Shown: positions 1 through 11,600 of the stretch, piece after piece
How the letters are laid out: each line of letters begins with the position of its first letter
Position numbering within the stretch: the first letter of the stretch is position 1
Made by a program: the position numbers and the translations under genes
The notes under the pieces: generated by a model
What the model was told of the DNA's origin: nothing
Seen by the model: only the letters and a program-made list of their open reading frames with translations
The model's database searches: none
Source: Hemibagrus wyckioides
Taxonomy: Eukaryota; Chordata; Actinopteri; Siluriformes; Bagridae
Assembly (NCBI RefSeq): GCF_019097595.1
Contig: NC_080731.1
Location: 16,712,071-16,776,070, forward strand
DNA: 64,000 nucleotides
Reading direction: 5' to 3'

Positions 1-111
1 GTGGCCGATGACATTTCGACCACGTCTTCTGCTTCTGTTCAGACTGAAGCCCGCCTCATTTACGTATATGAAGGTGTAAGGTGGTTCACTTGACTCCAAT
101 TCCATTATACG
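1..111 (-). pseudogene. Transposase-derived gene, exon with first catalytic block (runs off left edge)
   Basis: Read on the minus strand, a TAG acceptor at 114-112 opens a phase-0 exon of 37 codons that continues past the window edge. It encodes a FIYVNEAGF-like block followed by a basic RSRRRGRNVIGH stretch. In the IS630/Tc1-related DDE transposases that are multicopy in fish genomes, the same block is normally VDEAGF, with the Asp as the first catalytic residue; here it reads Asn. It follows the exon at 310-592 in frame. The N-for-D change argues against an active transposase. The family assignment rests on my recognition of these motifs, not on a search. Confidence 0.6.
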
Positions 112-309
112 CTACAACCCAGAAGATACCCAATTACATTTTCATTTCATTTCACAAGATACAGTTATATCAAATGTACACACATACTGCGTGTTATTTT
201 CCTAAAGCTATAGCAAATGTATATAGGTCTCACACACTGTAATATATATAGTCAATATAAGAAGTTTATGTAAATTAGTTACTGTATGCACATACTGTAG
301 ATGTTTTAC

Positions 310-592
310 CTGTACATACTGGTACCGTAGCTCCTTCACTCTGTCCCCATTCCTTTCAAATGGTACGCGGTACAGCTGTTTCACGGTCATGTGGTGTCTT
401 TTCAATACCCTGTCAATAGTTGAGATGCTAACAGACTGGATGTTTCTAAATACATTGTTGTCTTCTACAATGGCCCTCTGTATTTCGTTTAGCCTAATGG
501 CATTGTTTGCTCTGACCATGGTGCAAATAGCCTCCTCCTGCTGAGGTGTGAAAAGGGGTCCTCTGCCACCCCTACGAGGTAATCTTTCAGCC
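310..592 (-). pseudogene. Transposase-derived gene, helix-turn-helix exon
   Basis: This minus-strand exon begins after a CACAG acceptor (594-593) and ends at a CAG|GTAAAA donor (310/309). The frame is open throughout. It encodes a basic RLPRRGGRGPLF segment, then a helical DNA-binding region (MVRANNAIRLNEIQ, then SISTIDRVLKRHHM), ending QLYRVPFERN and KELRYQYVQ. This is the arrangement of the HTH half of IS630/Tc1-type transposase proteins that are multicopy in fish. The 198-nt intron to the next exon (1-111) keeps consensus splice sites, so the exon pair may still be transcribed and spliced. Confidence 0.6.
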
Positions 593-696
593 CTGTGTGG
601 AAAAAATACACTAATACAATTCAGATATACTTAGACATGTTTGTGTGTTACAGAATGTATATCCACTATAACAGCACAGTCCACACTGGTGGATTA

Positions 697-822
697 CATA
701 CTGTAATTAATTGAAGAAACAGTTGATCTCCAAATATTTGGCTGTACCCTCCGACCTGCCTCAGCCATTGTGAGGCCATGATTGACAACATGGTCCACAA
801 CAGTGGCTCTGATGTCATCAGA
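697..822 (-). pseudogene. Transposase-derived gene, first-exon remnant
   Basis: The minus strand encodes SDDIRATVVDHVV, NHGLTMAEAGRRVQPNI and a short STVSSIN tail, the start of the HTH region of the same transposase family as 310-592. It then runs into a stop near 697. Immediately upstream (about 823-965) an Arg/Gly-rich leader is in another frame and stops at its junction with this block, so a frameshift separates leader from HTH. No convincing donor joins it to the 592 exon. I read this as a decayed first exon, which makes the whole locus a probable pseudogene. Confidence 0.5.
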
Positions 823-1029
823 AATGTGTCTGTCTCTGGCCTCTTCTTCCTCTTCCTCTATTATGCCTCCTTACCCTTCCAGCATCCATCCTTATTCTTA
901 TTCTTGGCTCTTGACCACGTTCATTTCCTGGTTGTTCATCCATTTTCAACAATTGTAAATCTGTGTTTTGCTCTTTATATAGGCATGCCAATTACAGGTT
1001 CACGGGATTCACCTCGAGAGATTGACCTG

Positions 1030-1537
1030 TTTTAGAGAACTAGTTGATCATTGGTTCTTCACGCCCCTTCATTAGTGACATTCAAATTTCATTTCGTCAA
1101 TTCATGACACATTTACAAAAAACAGGGTTTTTAAAATAAAATGTCTTCTTTTTTTCTTGTTGAGATTTTGACAACTGGTTTAACTATTTTGCATTCAGTG
1201 ACTTGTGCAATGAACTGATGCTGAAATGTTTTGGGGGTTAAGATTATTTAGATGAAACTAGTATAATATATTCTGATCAACATGACATAAACAAGTGATA
1301 ATGTAGGAAACAGCAGACAATTGTACACAATCAATTATATGAATGTACAAAAGCATTTTGCAATTTGATCAAAGCAACGAGAAATGTTCATATGATGTGC
1401 ACAAGTGACTACATGATCTGAACAGGTAGTTTTGAGAATTTCATTTCTGATCTGAGAAATGCTCCAAAGCAAAAACTGTACATTGGAAATTTTCGGTCTG
1501 AAATTGACTTGGATGTAGAAACAGGATTATTTGGGGT
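1030..1537. other. Unassigned AT-rich intergenic DNA
   Basis: No coding exon, RNA gene or recognisable repeat is visible between the transposase relic and the GATA array. Confidence 0.5.
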
Positions 1538-3020
<1,483 letters not shown>

Positions 3021-4000
3021 CTTGATATAAGAAGTGATTTTTTTAATCATGTTGCATGTTTTGTGGTTTATTATTTAGTTTGTTATTTTCTCCTAGGTTT
3101 CTATTCATCCTGCTCCTGACATTGTTCACATTGTTTACATTCCTGTCGCTATGTATCCGTTCCAAGAAAGTTTCAGATATTTCCGTAGTTCCAATATTAT
3201 CATGTTTAACCTGCGGATTTTATTATATTAATAATGTAAAAAAAAACCCTGGTCTAAATATTCTCTAACTTTTACCCTTAACTTCTGATTTTATATCTGC
3301 TTCAAAAGTATTGTCCCCGAACAGAAAGAAAAATCCTAGACTGAAAAGTTTTGTTACATCGCCCCCTTGTGGAGAAATTATAAACTTCAGTAGTGTATTA
3401 AAGAATCGCTCTAAAGAAGCAAAAACATCTGAATATCATAAAGAACAGATAAAAACACTTCTCATTTATTTTATGAGGTCAGAGAGGTCACTTCGTCGGC
3501 CTGAAAGTGCTGACCTTTGAACTCTGGAGCCTGGATGAAGAGTGTAGATAGAAAATAAAGATAAAAACAGCTCTTTTTGTGGAGACTGATGGTATGCGTG
3601 TTGGTATGCGGTTTTACAGCAGAGACTGATGTTTAAAGGGTTAAGTCTAATGGAGGGGTTCATTCAGTCAAACAGACAGCTGTGAGAAACTTTTGCTTAT
3701 GCTAGCATTGTGTGAAGTGTTATGTCAGATCTATACACTGAGCTACAGGTTATTTTATACACCTACTTTCTTATTTATAATTTTATTATGAAATTAAATC
3801 CTTCTTAAAGATCTATAATTACTGACTCTAGCTCTTTGGCTCTTTGGCACCGTGTATCAGATCTCTAATATTCTGTTTATCAGCAGAAAACAGACAGAAC
3901 TTCTCCTTAGATGAAACATTTTCATTTCCAGTTTCCATCATGAGTTGATTATTTTTCTCAGCCTTCAAAGGAGGAACATCCACCTAATATTATATTTGTA
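3021..4000. other. Unassigned intergenic DNA
   Basis: No exon or RNA gene is supported here. The short open frames lack splice context, domains or codon bias. Confidence 0.5.
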
Positions 4001-4680
4001 TTTCTGAGTGCTGAATTCTCAATTCTGATTGGTCAGAAGGTGTTGATTACTTCTCTACACAGAAACCCTGACGGTAATCATGTCAAGGCAAATCACAAGG
4101 AGTCTCTTGAACACTGGGCGTGAGGCGCAGGAATACTACACCCACCGTAGAAGGGACACCAGTCCATCTCAGGACACCATACACACATATTCACACACAC
4201 ACATTCACACCTAAGGGCAACTCATCTTAGTCAATCTAGCTGCTGGCATGTTTTTGAGAGACGCAAGGAAACCTGAGAGGAAACCCACACAGACACAAGG
4301 AGAACATACACAGAACCTCCACACAGACCGAAACCTGAGCTCGGGATTAAACTGGGGGAATCTGGAGCTGGGAGACAGCAGCACTTCCCACTGCCAGAGG
4401 TAAAGTTGTAACTTTAACTTTTAATGTGAAAGTCTTTAGGTGAGTCTGTGGTTTCTCAGTAACATGACAAGCTGCTTTTTTTGTCTTATTAACTTGGCGG
4501 CTGAGGGGAACAACTATTTACAGCTGCTGTATTCCACAGCTGATAAACAGTACAACTTGTTTATAGTTTAAGAGGTAAAATGGTTAGGCAAATTGCTGAG
4601 CTAAAAGAGGAATAAAAGTGGGGTAACAGTTACTCTGTTTCATCACATCAACCCATGGATGATTATTTTACTATAACAGA
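4001..4680 (+). repeat. Interspersed repeat with a SINE-like insert (copy 1)
   Basis: The left end reads GCTGAATTCTCAATTCTGAT followed by TGGTCAGAAGGTG. The right end contains AAAAGAGGAATAAA and then a T-rich tail near CCATGGATGATTATTTTACT. Similar ends recur at 36550-36990 on the same strand, and the left end recurs in reverse at about 16810-16915 and 34290-34590, so this is a dispersed family, probably a non-autonomous DNA element. Nested inside (about 4100-4400) is a second repeat that resembles the element at 14677-14975: both contain a CACTCATTCACAC-like stretch and an AGAGGAAACCC-like motif. Confidence 0.6.
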
Positions 4681-4767
4681 TTGTTTAAATGAACAACTTT
4701 AAAAAAATCCATCTAAAATATCAGACTGAGCAGCTATAAATCATTATCAAGTAAAGTTAATAATGAT

Positions 4768-5560
4768 GACTCCCAAGGGGTCTGACTCTGACAGGGGCCA
4801 AATTGCGATGGTTAGATGACTGGGTCAGAGCTTCTACAATATATGAGGTCATATGAGGTTGTTTCCAGGATGCAGTGGTTACTACCTACCAAAAGTGGTT
4901 TAAGGAAGGGCAGTTAGTGACAGGGTCATGGGCTGTGTAAGACTCACTGATGTGCATGAGGAGAGAAGGCTAGCCTGTGTGATCCAATCCCACAGAAGAG
5001 CTACTGTAACAAATTGCTTAAAAACTTACTGCTGTCTGTGATTGAAAGGAGTCAGAACACAGTGACCGTGAGTCACAGCTTACTGACCAATCAGAGTGCC
5101 CCGTCCACCTCTGTACAATGGGCATGTGAGCACCAGAACTGGAGCAGGAAGTAATGGAAGAAGAAAGCCTGGTCTGATGTTTTCTTTAACATCATATGAA
5201 TGGCTGGGTGCGTGTGCATCGCTTACCTGGGGAAGACATGGCACCAGGGTGCACTGTGGGAAGAGGGCAAGCTGACGGAGGCAGTGTGATGTACTGTTAT
5301 GTTCTGCTTGTGTCTTGGCATTCAAGTGGATGTTACAAACCACCACAGTATGCCCTAAGGGCAGTGGCCTCTTCAAACAGGATAATGCTCCCTGCCACAA
5401 TATTCAAGAATGGTTTAAGGAACATGACAGTGTTCAAGGTGTTGACTTGGCCTTTACATGGTCCAGATCTCAATCTGATAGAGAATCTGTGGGATGTGCT
5501 GGACAAAAGTCCGATCAATAGAGGCTGAACCTCTTACAGGACTTCAAAGGGGGACCTACA
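4768..5560 (+). mobile_element. Decayed Tc1-like transposon
   Basis: The plus strand shows fragments of a Tc1-type transposase in order. An SDRGQIAMVR-like start (about 4790) is followed by an HTH-region remnant (to about 5050), a mid-portion in broken frames, and a QDNAPCH block near 5380 that carries the second catalytic Asp. A DLNLIENLWDVLDK block near 5465-5510 carries the third catalytic acid. Stops and frame changes separate the pieces, so no transposase can be made. The family call rests on the QDNAPCH and NLIENLWD signatures. Confidence 0.75.
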
Positions 5561-5648
5561 CAAAATTAGCCAGTTGTTTTTAATGGTATGTATGATTGGT
5601 TTATACAAAATGATTTAAGGTGTACATATCAAAATACACAAAAAGAAA

Positions 5649-5737
5649 ATAATAATAATAATAATAACAATGATTATTATTATTGCTACTATTACATAAT
5701 ACTACTACTACAACTACTACAAATACAAATAATAATG

Positions 5738-5782
<45 letters not shown>

Positions 5783-5791
5783 TGGGAAATT

Positions 5792-5833
<42 letters not shown>

Positions 5834-5947
5834 TCATACATAATTACTACTACTACTATATACATATAATACAAATATTATTTATTATTGTTATTACTAT
5901 TTTGATGATGATAGTGATGATGATGATGATGATGATGATTATTATTA
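5649..5947. repeat. Cluster of microsatellites (AAT/ACT, GATA, TA, GAT)
   Basis: The order is AAT and ACT trinucleotides (5649-5724), GATA (5738-5782), TA (5795-5830) and GAT (about 5903-5946). The cluster lies immediately upstream of the cemip2 promoter. Confidence 0.95.
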
Positions 5948-5975
5948 TAAAGAAATAAACGTTAGCAGTAGATTT

Positions 5976-6020
5976 AAGCACGTGTTGCGTGACGTATAGC
6001 TCAGAAGCTCCGCCCCCTGC
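5976..6020 (+). promoter_or_regulatory. Candidate cemip2 core promoter (E-box, CRE-like site, GC box)
   Basis: Base composition shifts from AT-rich repeats to GC-rich sequence here. A palindromic CACGTG lies at 5979-5984, TGACGTA (half CRE) at 5990-5996 and CCGCCCCC (GC box) at 6010-6017. They sit within 40 bases, just upstream of the inferred non-coding first exon. No well-placed TATA box is seen; TATAAAG at 5946-5952 is at the edge of the ATT/GAT repeats. Transcription start is not determined. Confidence 0.5.
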
Positions 6021-6247
6021 TACAGACCGCTGCTCGGTTCTCCTGGTAGTTCATTTCCTCCCTGGCTCGGTGTTGGTGTGGAGCCGCTGGCGCTGGGGCT
6101 TTAATTTTGTTGAAAAACATGTAACCAAAATCCTAAAAGCGGAAGGCAGAAGTCACACCGAGGAGCTCTGTGTTTGCTTATTTTGTTTTTTTGTTTCCAC
6201 GAGGCCTGCGAATGGCGAGCGCGAGCGCGGAGTGAGTCTCGAAGAAG
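6020..6247 (+). other. cemip2: cemip2 non-coding exon 1 (5' UTR)
   Basis: A GC-rich segment ends in GAAGAAG|GTAAGAGG, a strong donor (GT at 6248). The next acceptor that leads into the cemip2 start codon is at 8297-8298, so this is the natural 5' leader exon; vertebrate CEMIP2 genes also begin with an untranslated exon. The 5' end is a guess from the promoter motifs. It contains ATG-TAA at 6119-6124 and a 7-codon uORF at 6212-6235. Confidence 0.6.
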
Positions 6248-8007
6248 GTAAGAGGAGAGACACCACGCCACCAGCGCAGTGAGACTGGATCACAGGGTAA
6301 AGTTTTACTGTGATTTCTACAGAAATACATCTACTTCCTGCTGTTAAACTGCGACTCTGACTCATTATCTACTGTTCAATCCTCTGTAACTTTATTCCCG
6401 GCTCTCAGACCTGCACTAGACCTGAGACTAACAGCAGCTGAGCACAAATCCAGTGCTGTGTGGTTTATCCCGAAATATCTCCAAGAAATCACACTGATAA
6501 CAAACTGAAGACAGAAGCAGGGATAACAAACACTAAAATAATGCAAAACTCAATGTAGGTTTACATTTAGGTTTAAAGTGCCTCTGAATGTGGAGCGTTG
6601 TGTACCTCTCCCTTCCTGTTCTGGACACACCTATAATACTTTATCTAGGAAAGCACTAATAAACACACAGGAAACATGCGTTCACATGTCACTTCATAGA
6701 TGAAAATCTCAGGATGTCATTTTTGGTGAAGTTAAAAGAGATTTAATGGCATTCGGTTCTTGTATTGTGTTCATATTACTTAAATGGGCAGTCAAACCCC
6801 GCCCCCAGGGGCGTGTCTCACTCTACACTAGTAGCTCGTTAGTGGGCGTTTACTCATTTCGACAAAAGATTCGAATTTGGGCAAGATCACCTTTAATTTT
6901 AATCTCCATATTTAGCTAGTTCATTAATCTACTGTCAAATTTCATTTTCAAGGGGTTTATCACAAAATCAAGCACTTCAGGCACATCTGACTTCCTGTTT
7001 AAAAAGGAAAGACATCAGCACACGAAATCAAATCACACGCCTCTCGCGCATTTTCATTGTGAATTTAACTCTGCGCTGTAGGAATGGACCAAAACCAGGT
7101 TTCCATTTCTGACGCTGATATCATCTCCGTGCATCGGCCAAAATCCAATCCTGATCTTTGATATTATCGTGCTTTAATATCGATATGATAAGTCAAGCCG
7201 TAGCACAGAAGTCGCTTCTGATCACCCATGGGCGTTTCTGTGTCTGTCTGGATGAATCATGACAATGCCGTGAATCATATTTCCAAATAATTCCCAACAG
7301 CACTAACCCTTTTGTGTTCTCTGTGCTGGACAGAAAGTTTCCTGATCTGACAATATTGTGCTTTTTGGATCGGATTGGGATGATTAGTTGTCTGACCAGT
7401 CAGCTCATGTGAAGCAGGTTTTATCCTCCATTTAACCCAAACTGCTCTTTCTACACCATTAGGTGTGTCAGAGAAATGATAGAAAGCTGTATTCTAGCAG
7501 CATATGAGCTGCATTCACATACAGGCTTACATTTTTTTTTTTTTTAGCTCAATTATTTTTCCCCTCGTCATGTGAACAGGCTGATCCACTTTGTCCTAAG
7601 CTGGATACATATCACATGCTTGTATGTGCACAGTGTCAGCTTAGTAAAAACGATTAGAGTATAATAGCGAAAATGTCGAAGTTCTCGTATCCAAACTGCC
7701 CAGAAGTTGGACAGCGATGAAGGCCCTCGCTGGCAGCTCGTTCATTTTGCTACCACAAAAGTGACACATTTGTTTTATTTTAATGACCTGCAGATGCCAC
7801 ATGAATGTGATCTTAATAAATTTGAAAACGCAGGTCGTTTCAGGGCAGAGATCTGTTCGCTGTATGGGTCACTTCCAAGCAGCATCCAAACCACGTCCAG
7901 GCTGAACAATTGGATTTGAGTTAAATAAATAAATCGATCTGAACTGAGCAAAAAATGTGAACGAAGCTTTGGAGTGTGTTCATGTAGGACTGAGGGGGTG
8001 GACTTGT

Positions 8008-8045
<38 letters not shown>

Positions 8046-8298
8046 AATGGGTGCCATGTGTTTGTGTAAATACCTTGAAAATGTAAAAATTCCACATATG
8101 GGCCCATGCCATCAAAACACATGGTGCCAAACAGCAGCCTGAAACTGAGAGTCGTTGAACTGCAGTAACGGTTGCATAACCGGATTGTCTGCACTGGATG
8201 TCCTGACTTGGATGCAGAAAACCTGTGGAAAATTTTGCATGTATTTCAAACATTTGTTTATTGTTTTGTTTTTTTCCCTCCTCTCTCTTCTCCTGCAG
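6248..8298 (+). other. cemip2: cemip2 intron 1
   Basis: A 2.05 kb intron bounded by GTAAGA and a pyrimidine-rich TTCTCCTGCAG acceptor. It holds a (CT)n run at 8009-8040. No other gene is visible. First introns often hold enhancers, but I see no specific evidence here. Confidence 0.6.
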
Positions 8299-8319
8299 AA
8301 AGTACCAGCCGGCTGCACC

Positions 8320-8626
8320 ATGCAGGGGAACAGAGGCCCCGGCCGTCTTCCCCAGTTAGTGACGCCGTCCAGTGGATCAGTGCCTTACACTATGACCCGG
8401 GTCGTACCTGTAAGATCTCCGCCCCCTGTCAAAGCCTTGCCTCCAGCGCCAGCACGCCCAAAACCGCTGGCGCCGCCTCCGACACGACCGCCCGCCGCTC
8501 GCGCCCCCGAGGTCCACAACCGGCGGCAGATAAAGAACACGTACATCTGCACCGGAGTCTGCTTCGGCATGTTCTTCCTCGTGCTCATCCTCGTCCTCAG
8601 TCTGAGCTCCAGCCAAGTCCTTGATG
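8320..8626 (+). CDS. cemip2: cemip2 coding exon 1: cytoplasmic tail and transmembrane helix
   Basis: The acceptor TCCTGCAG ends at 8298, so 21 nt of leader precede the ATG. The donor is GATG|GTGAGA, leaving phase 1. It encodes residues 1-103: a basic, proline-rich tail with several PxxP runs, NRRQIKN as a positive-inside flank, then a hydrophobic segment of about 22 residues. Confidence 0.95.
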
Positions 8627-11600
8627 GTGAGACACCTCTGTAGTGTTGTATGTACTAGAACGTCAAAACAGTAACATGATTTCTGAGCATAAACTACATT
8701 CACATGGCAGTTATTATTGTATTTGTCATATTTTGCCAAAATTCTTTTTGTCCTGGTTGCCAATTTCTGTATCCTCTTGACCAGAAACAGAAATCTGATG
8801 AAGACCAAATACATTAGTGCGCAAATTTTTTTGTCCTGTTATCTTGTCAAGCAATGAATTTGTAGTTTAGGACAAAAAGGCATTTACAATGCACAATTGC
8901 AGATCTTCTGAAGCTCAGTCAGAGCTGATAGTTAGAGATGTCCTTTAGGTTTTGACTGGGCCACTCAAGGACACACAGAGAAGCCACTTGTTCTGGCTGT
9001 ATTCTTTGTGCCATTGTTGTGCTGAAATGTGAACCTTCACCTCAAGCTGAGGTCGTGTGCACTCTTTTTCAAGAACCTTTCATTTATCAATATTGACCAG
9101 CCTCCCTGACACAATCCTGAGTAGCATGATGCTGCCATCACCATGCTTCACCACAGGGACAGTATTAACCAGATGTTGAGCAGCTGCCATTTTTTATCCA
9201 AATGTAGTTCTTAGAGATCCAATCAGAGTTCAGTTTTTGTCTCATCAGTATTACAGAGTATTTCTGAGATGGTTGGTAACATCTGAAGTTACGTTCCGCT
9301 GTAATGATTGCCATGTGTGAAAGAGTTTCTTGGTGAGCAGGAATCACGAATTTGTACCCACATGGAAACATGCGCTCCGAGATGCATGTAATTATGTAGC
9401 TTTGTGTACACAGTATGCTAAATGAATATACTGATTTATCTGTTTTCCTCTAAGCATTCAGAATTTAAAGACGATTGTATTTTACTTTGATTTATCATTC
9501 GGAAAGGAGTAGATTTAATACAGTAGGTTAGTTTTGTTGTGTTTAATGCACATCTTTTGTTGCAAGCCCTTTCTGAAGTCTGTTGGGGACTGTACGTTAA
9601 TTAAAAAACAAAAAACACCACCCCTTGTATAACTCCACATGTAAGCAGTAAGCAGACTTTGTGCAGGTTTTCATTAGCTCCATAAACACTCAGTAATCTC
9701 GCTGAAATCCCACAGACAGAGCAGCACAGGTCCTGTTTCTGCACAGCATGAGAGATGTTTGATCCACTGAACAGACTCTCTACTTCTAATAAAGTCCTGC
9801 GCTGTTCAGGTTCAGTGTTGAACACTTTGCGCTGTAAAGCACTTGTCTAGCACAGCTGATGGAGGAAAGGTGTCTGAACAAATTCCTATTTCTCTCTGAC
9901 TGCAGTTATTCTGAAACACTAAGCCGTGGATTTAATAAGCGTGGACTGTTTGCTCTGTGTGCTCTAGAGAACTGTCCTGACCACAACCTGACGCTGAGTA
10001 ACTGGAACCCGGGACACAACCCAAAAAAGGCTGTGGTGGTGCAGAATGGACAAAACTTCAAACTGATTGCATCAGCAACCCTCCACTCTCTCACTATCCA
10101 ATCAGGAGGTATGGTGTGATCATGTGACTGAGTGGAAAATGAGCAGAATGTCATGCAGCGCAATTATCAATGAATGAAAACCAGGGGCAGTTGTAGCATG
10201 TTTTCTATTTTCAGTCATTTTTCTGCGTCCTTGTTTCCTTCACAGGGTTGGTGGTGTTTGCTGATAACAAGGAAGGTTCAAACAACATTACTCTACGAGT
10301 GCACTTCATTTTAATTGAAGATGGAGGAGCCTTTCACATCGGTGCCTCGAAGTGTCGCTATCGTTCCCGTGCCACCATCACGCTGCTGGGCCGCTCGGAC
10401 GACGCCTCTGTTTCTCCCGTGCCCGGTTTCGGACGCAAGTTCATAGGCGTACGTCCCGGTGGCACTCTGGAGCTCCACGGCGTGCAGTGGCCATCCTGGA
10501 CTCTACTCACGCGTACCGTGCCTGCCACAGGCCTGGCAGCCGGCAGCTATGCCTTCCAGAGGAACTTCAGTCGAGGGATCAACCTTCGCGTGGTAGACCA
10601 GGACACGGGTGCCTTGCTAAGCACCGAACGCTTCGACACGCACGACTCGCAGAATGACAGCAGGAAGCTGACCCAGATGCTGCGCTCGCTGCCACACGGG
10701 CGCATCGTCGCTCTCGCTGTGGGCGACTCGGCCGCCAAGAACCTTCTGGACGAGACCAAGAAGACCATCCAGGATCTTCTGGGCAGCCACTATGTTCATG
10801 AGCTCAAATACAGGTACATCATAGTGCACATACAGATATATACGTAAACATTATACATGAGGATGATACCGGGTGAACTGGGCCTCAAAGCAAATGCAGT
10901 AAACTTGAAGCCCTAACAGAGCTGATGACCTCAAAGAGAGAGTGGAGATGAGATCTCCTGTTCTTGGGTATTGTAATGGTGTTGGTTATTTGTGAAGTTG
11001 GTGAATGAGTGAGCTGAGAACAGAAGAGGAAATGAAACTAACATGTTTGCTTTGATAGCTGTGGGTGAGGCTGGACATGGAAAGGGTTCTATTCTTCCGC
11101 CACCAGCTGCTTTATTCAGTTTAGAAACAATTTATTCACTGTTTGTGGCACGAAAAAGAAAAGAACATTACTGAATATTTTTCTTTTTGTTGTTGGGTAG
11201 GACAACTTAGGACTTCTCTGCATGTGCAGATCTGGTAACCTTTACATGTTTGTGTGTGTCAGTACACGGCTATGAGTTATCAGTTATGCAAATAGAGCAG
11301 TGATCTCATTTCTCTCTAATAAAAACACCAGATGAGCCTGTCTGTGAATCTGGAACCACTGACCGTTGTGTATAGATGCCTCTGAAGCCCCGCCCCTTTC
11401 TCACTTTCGCATTCATCTCACATAAACACACTTCACACAACTTTCTGGTGATCATCTGTGTATCGTCGCTGTCGTTTCATTTATATTCTATAAAGTGAAA
11501 GTTTTGCATGTTGTGTGCCTTTTTTGTTAACATTTTAACACTTTTTTTTTTTTTTTTTTTGGCCACAGTATGAACAGGAATGGTAATGCTGGGCATATTG

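Noticed and set aside
5989..6282. 97-codon frame over the cemip2 leader
   Set aside because: It starts from GTG, crosses the exon 1 donor and has no domain.
8172..8814. Other frames over the first cemip2 coding exon (150 aa plus, 145 aa minus)
   Set aside because: They are shadows of the GC-rich exon. Only the 8320 frame splices into the G8 domain.
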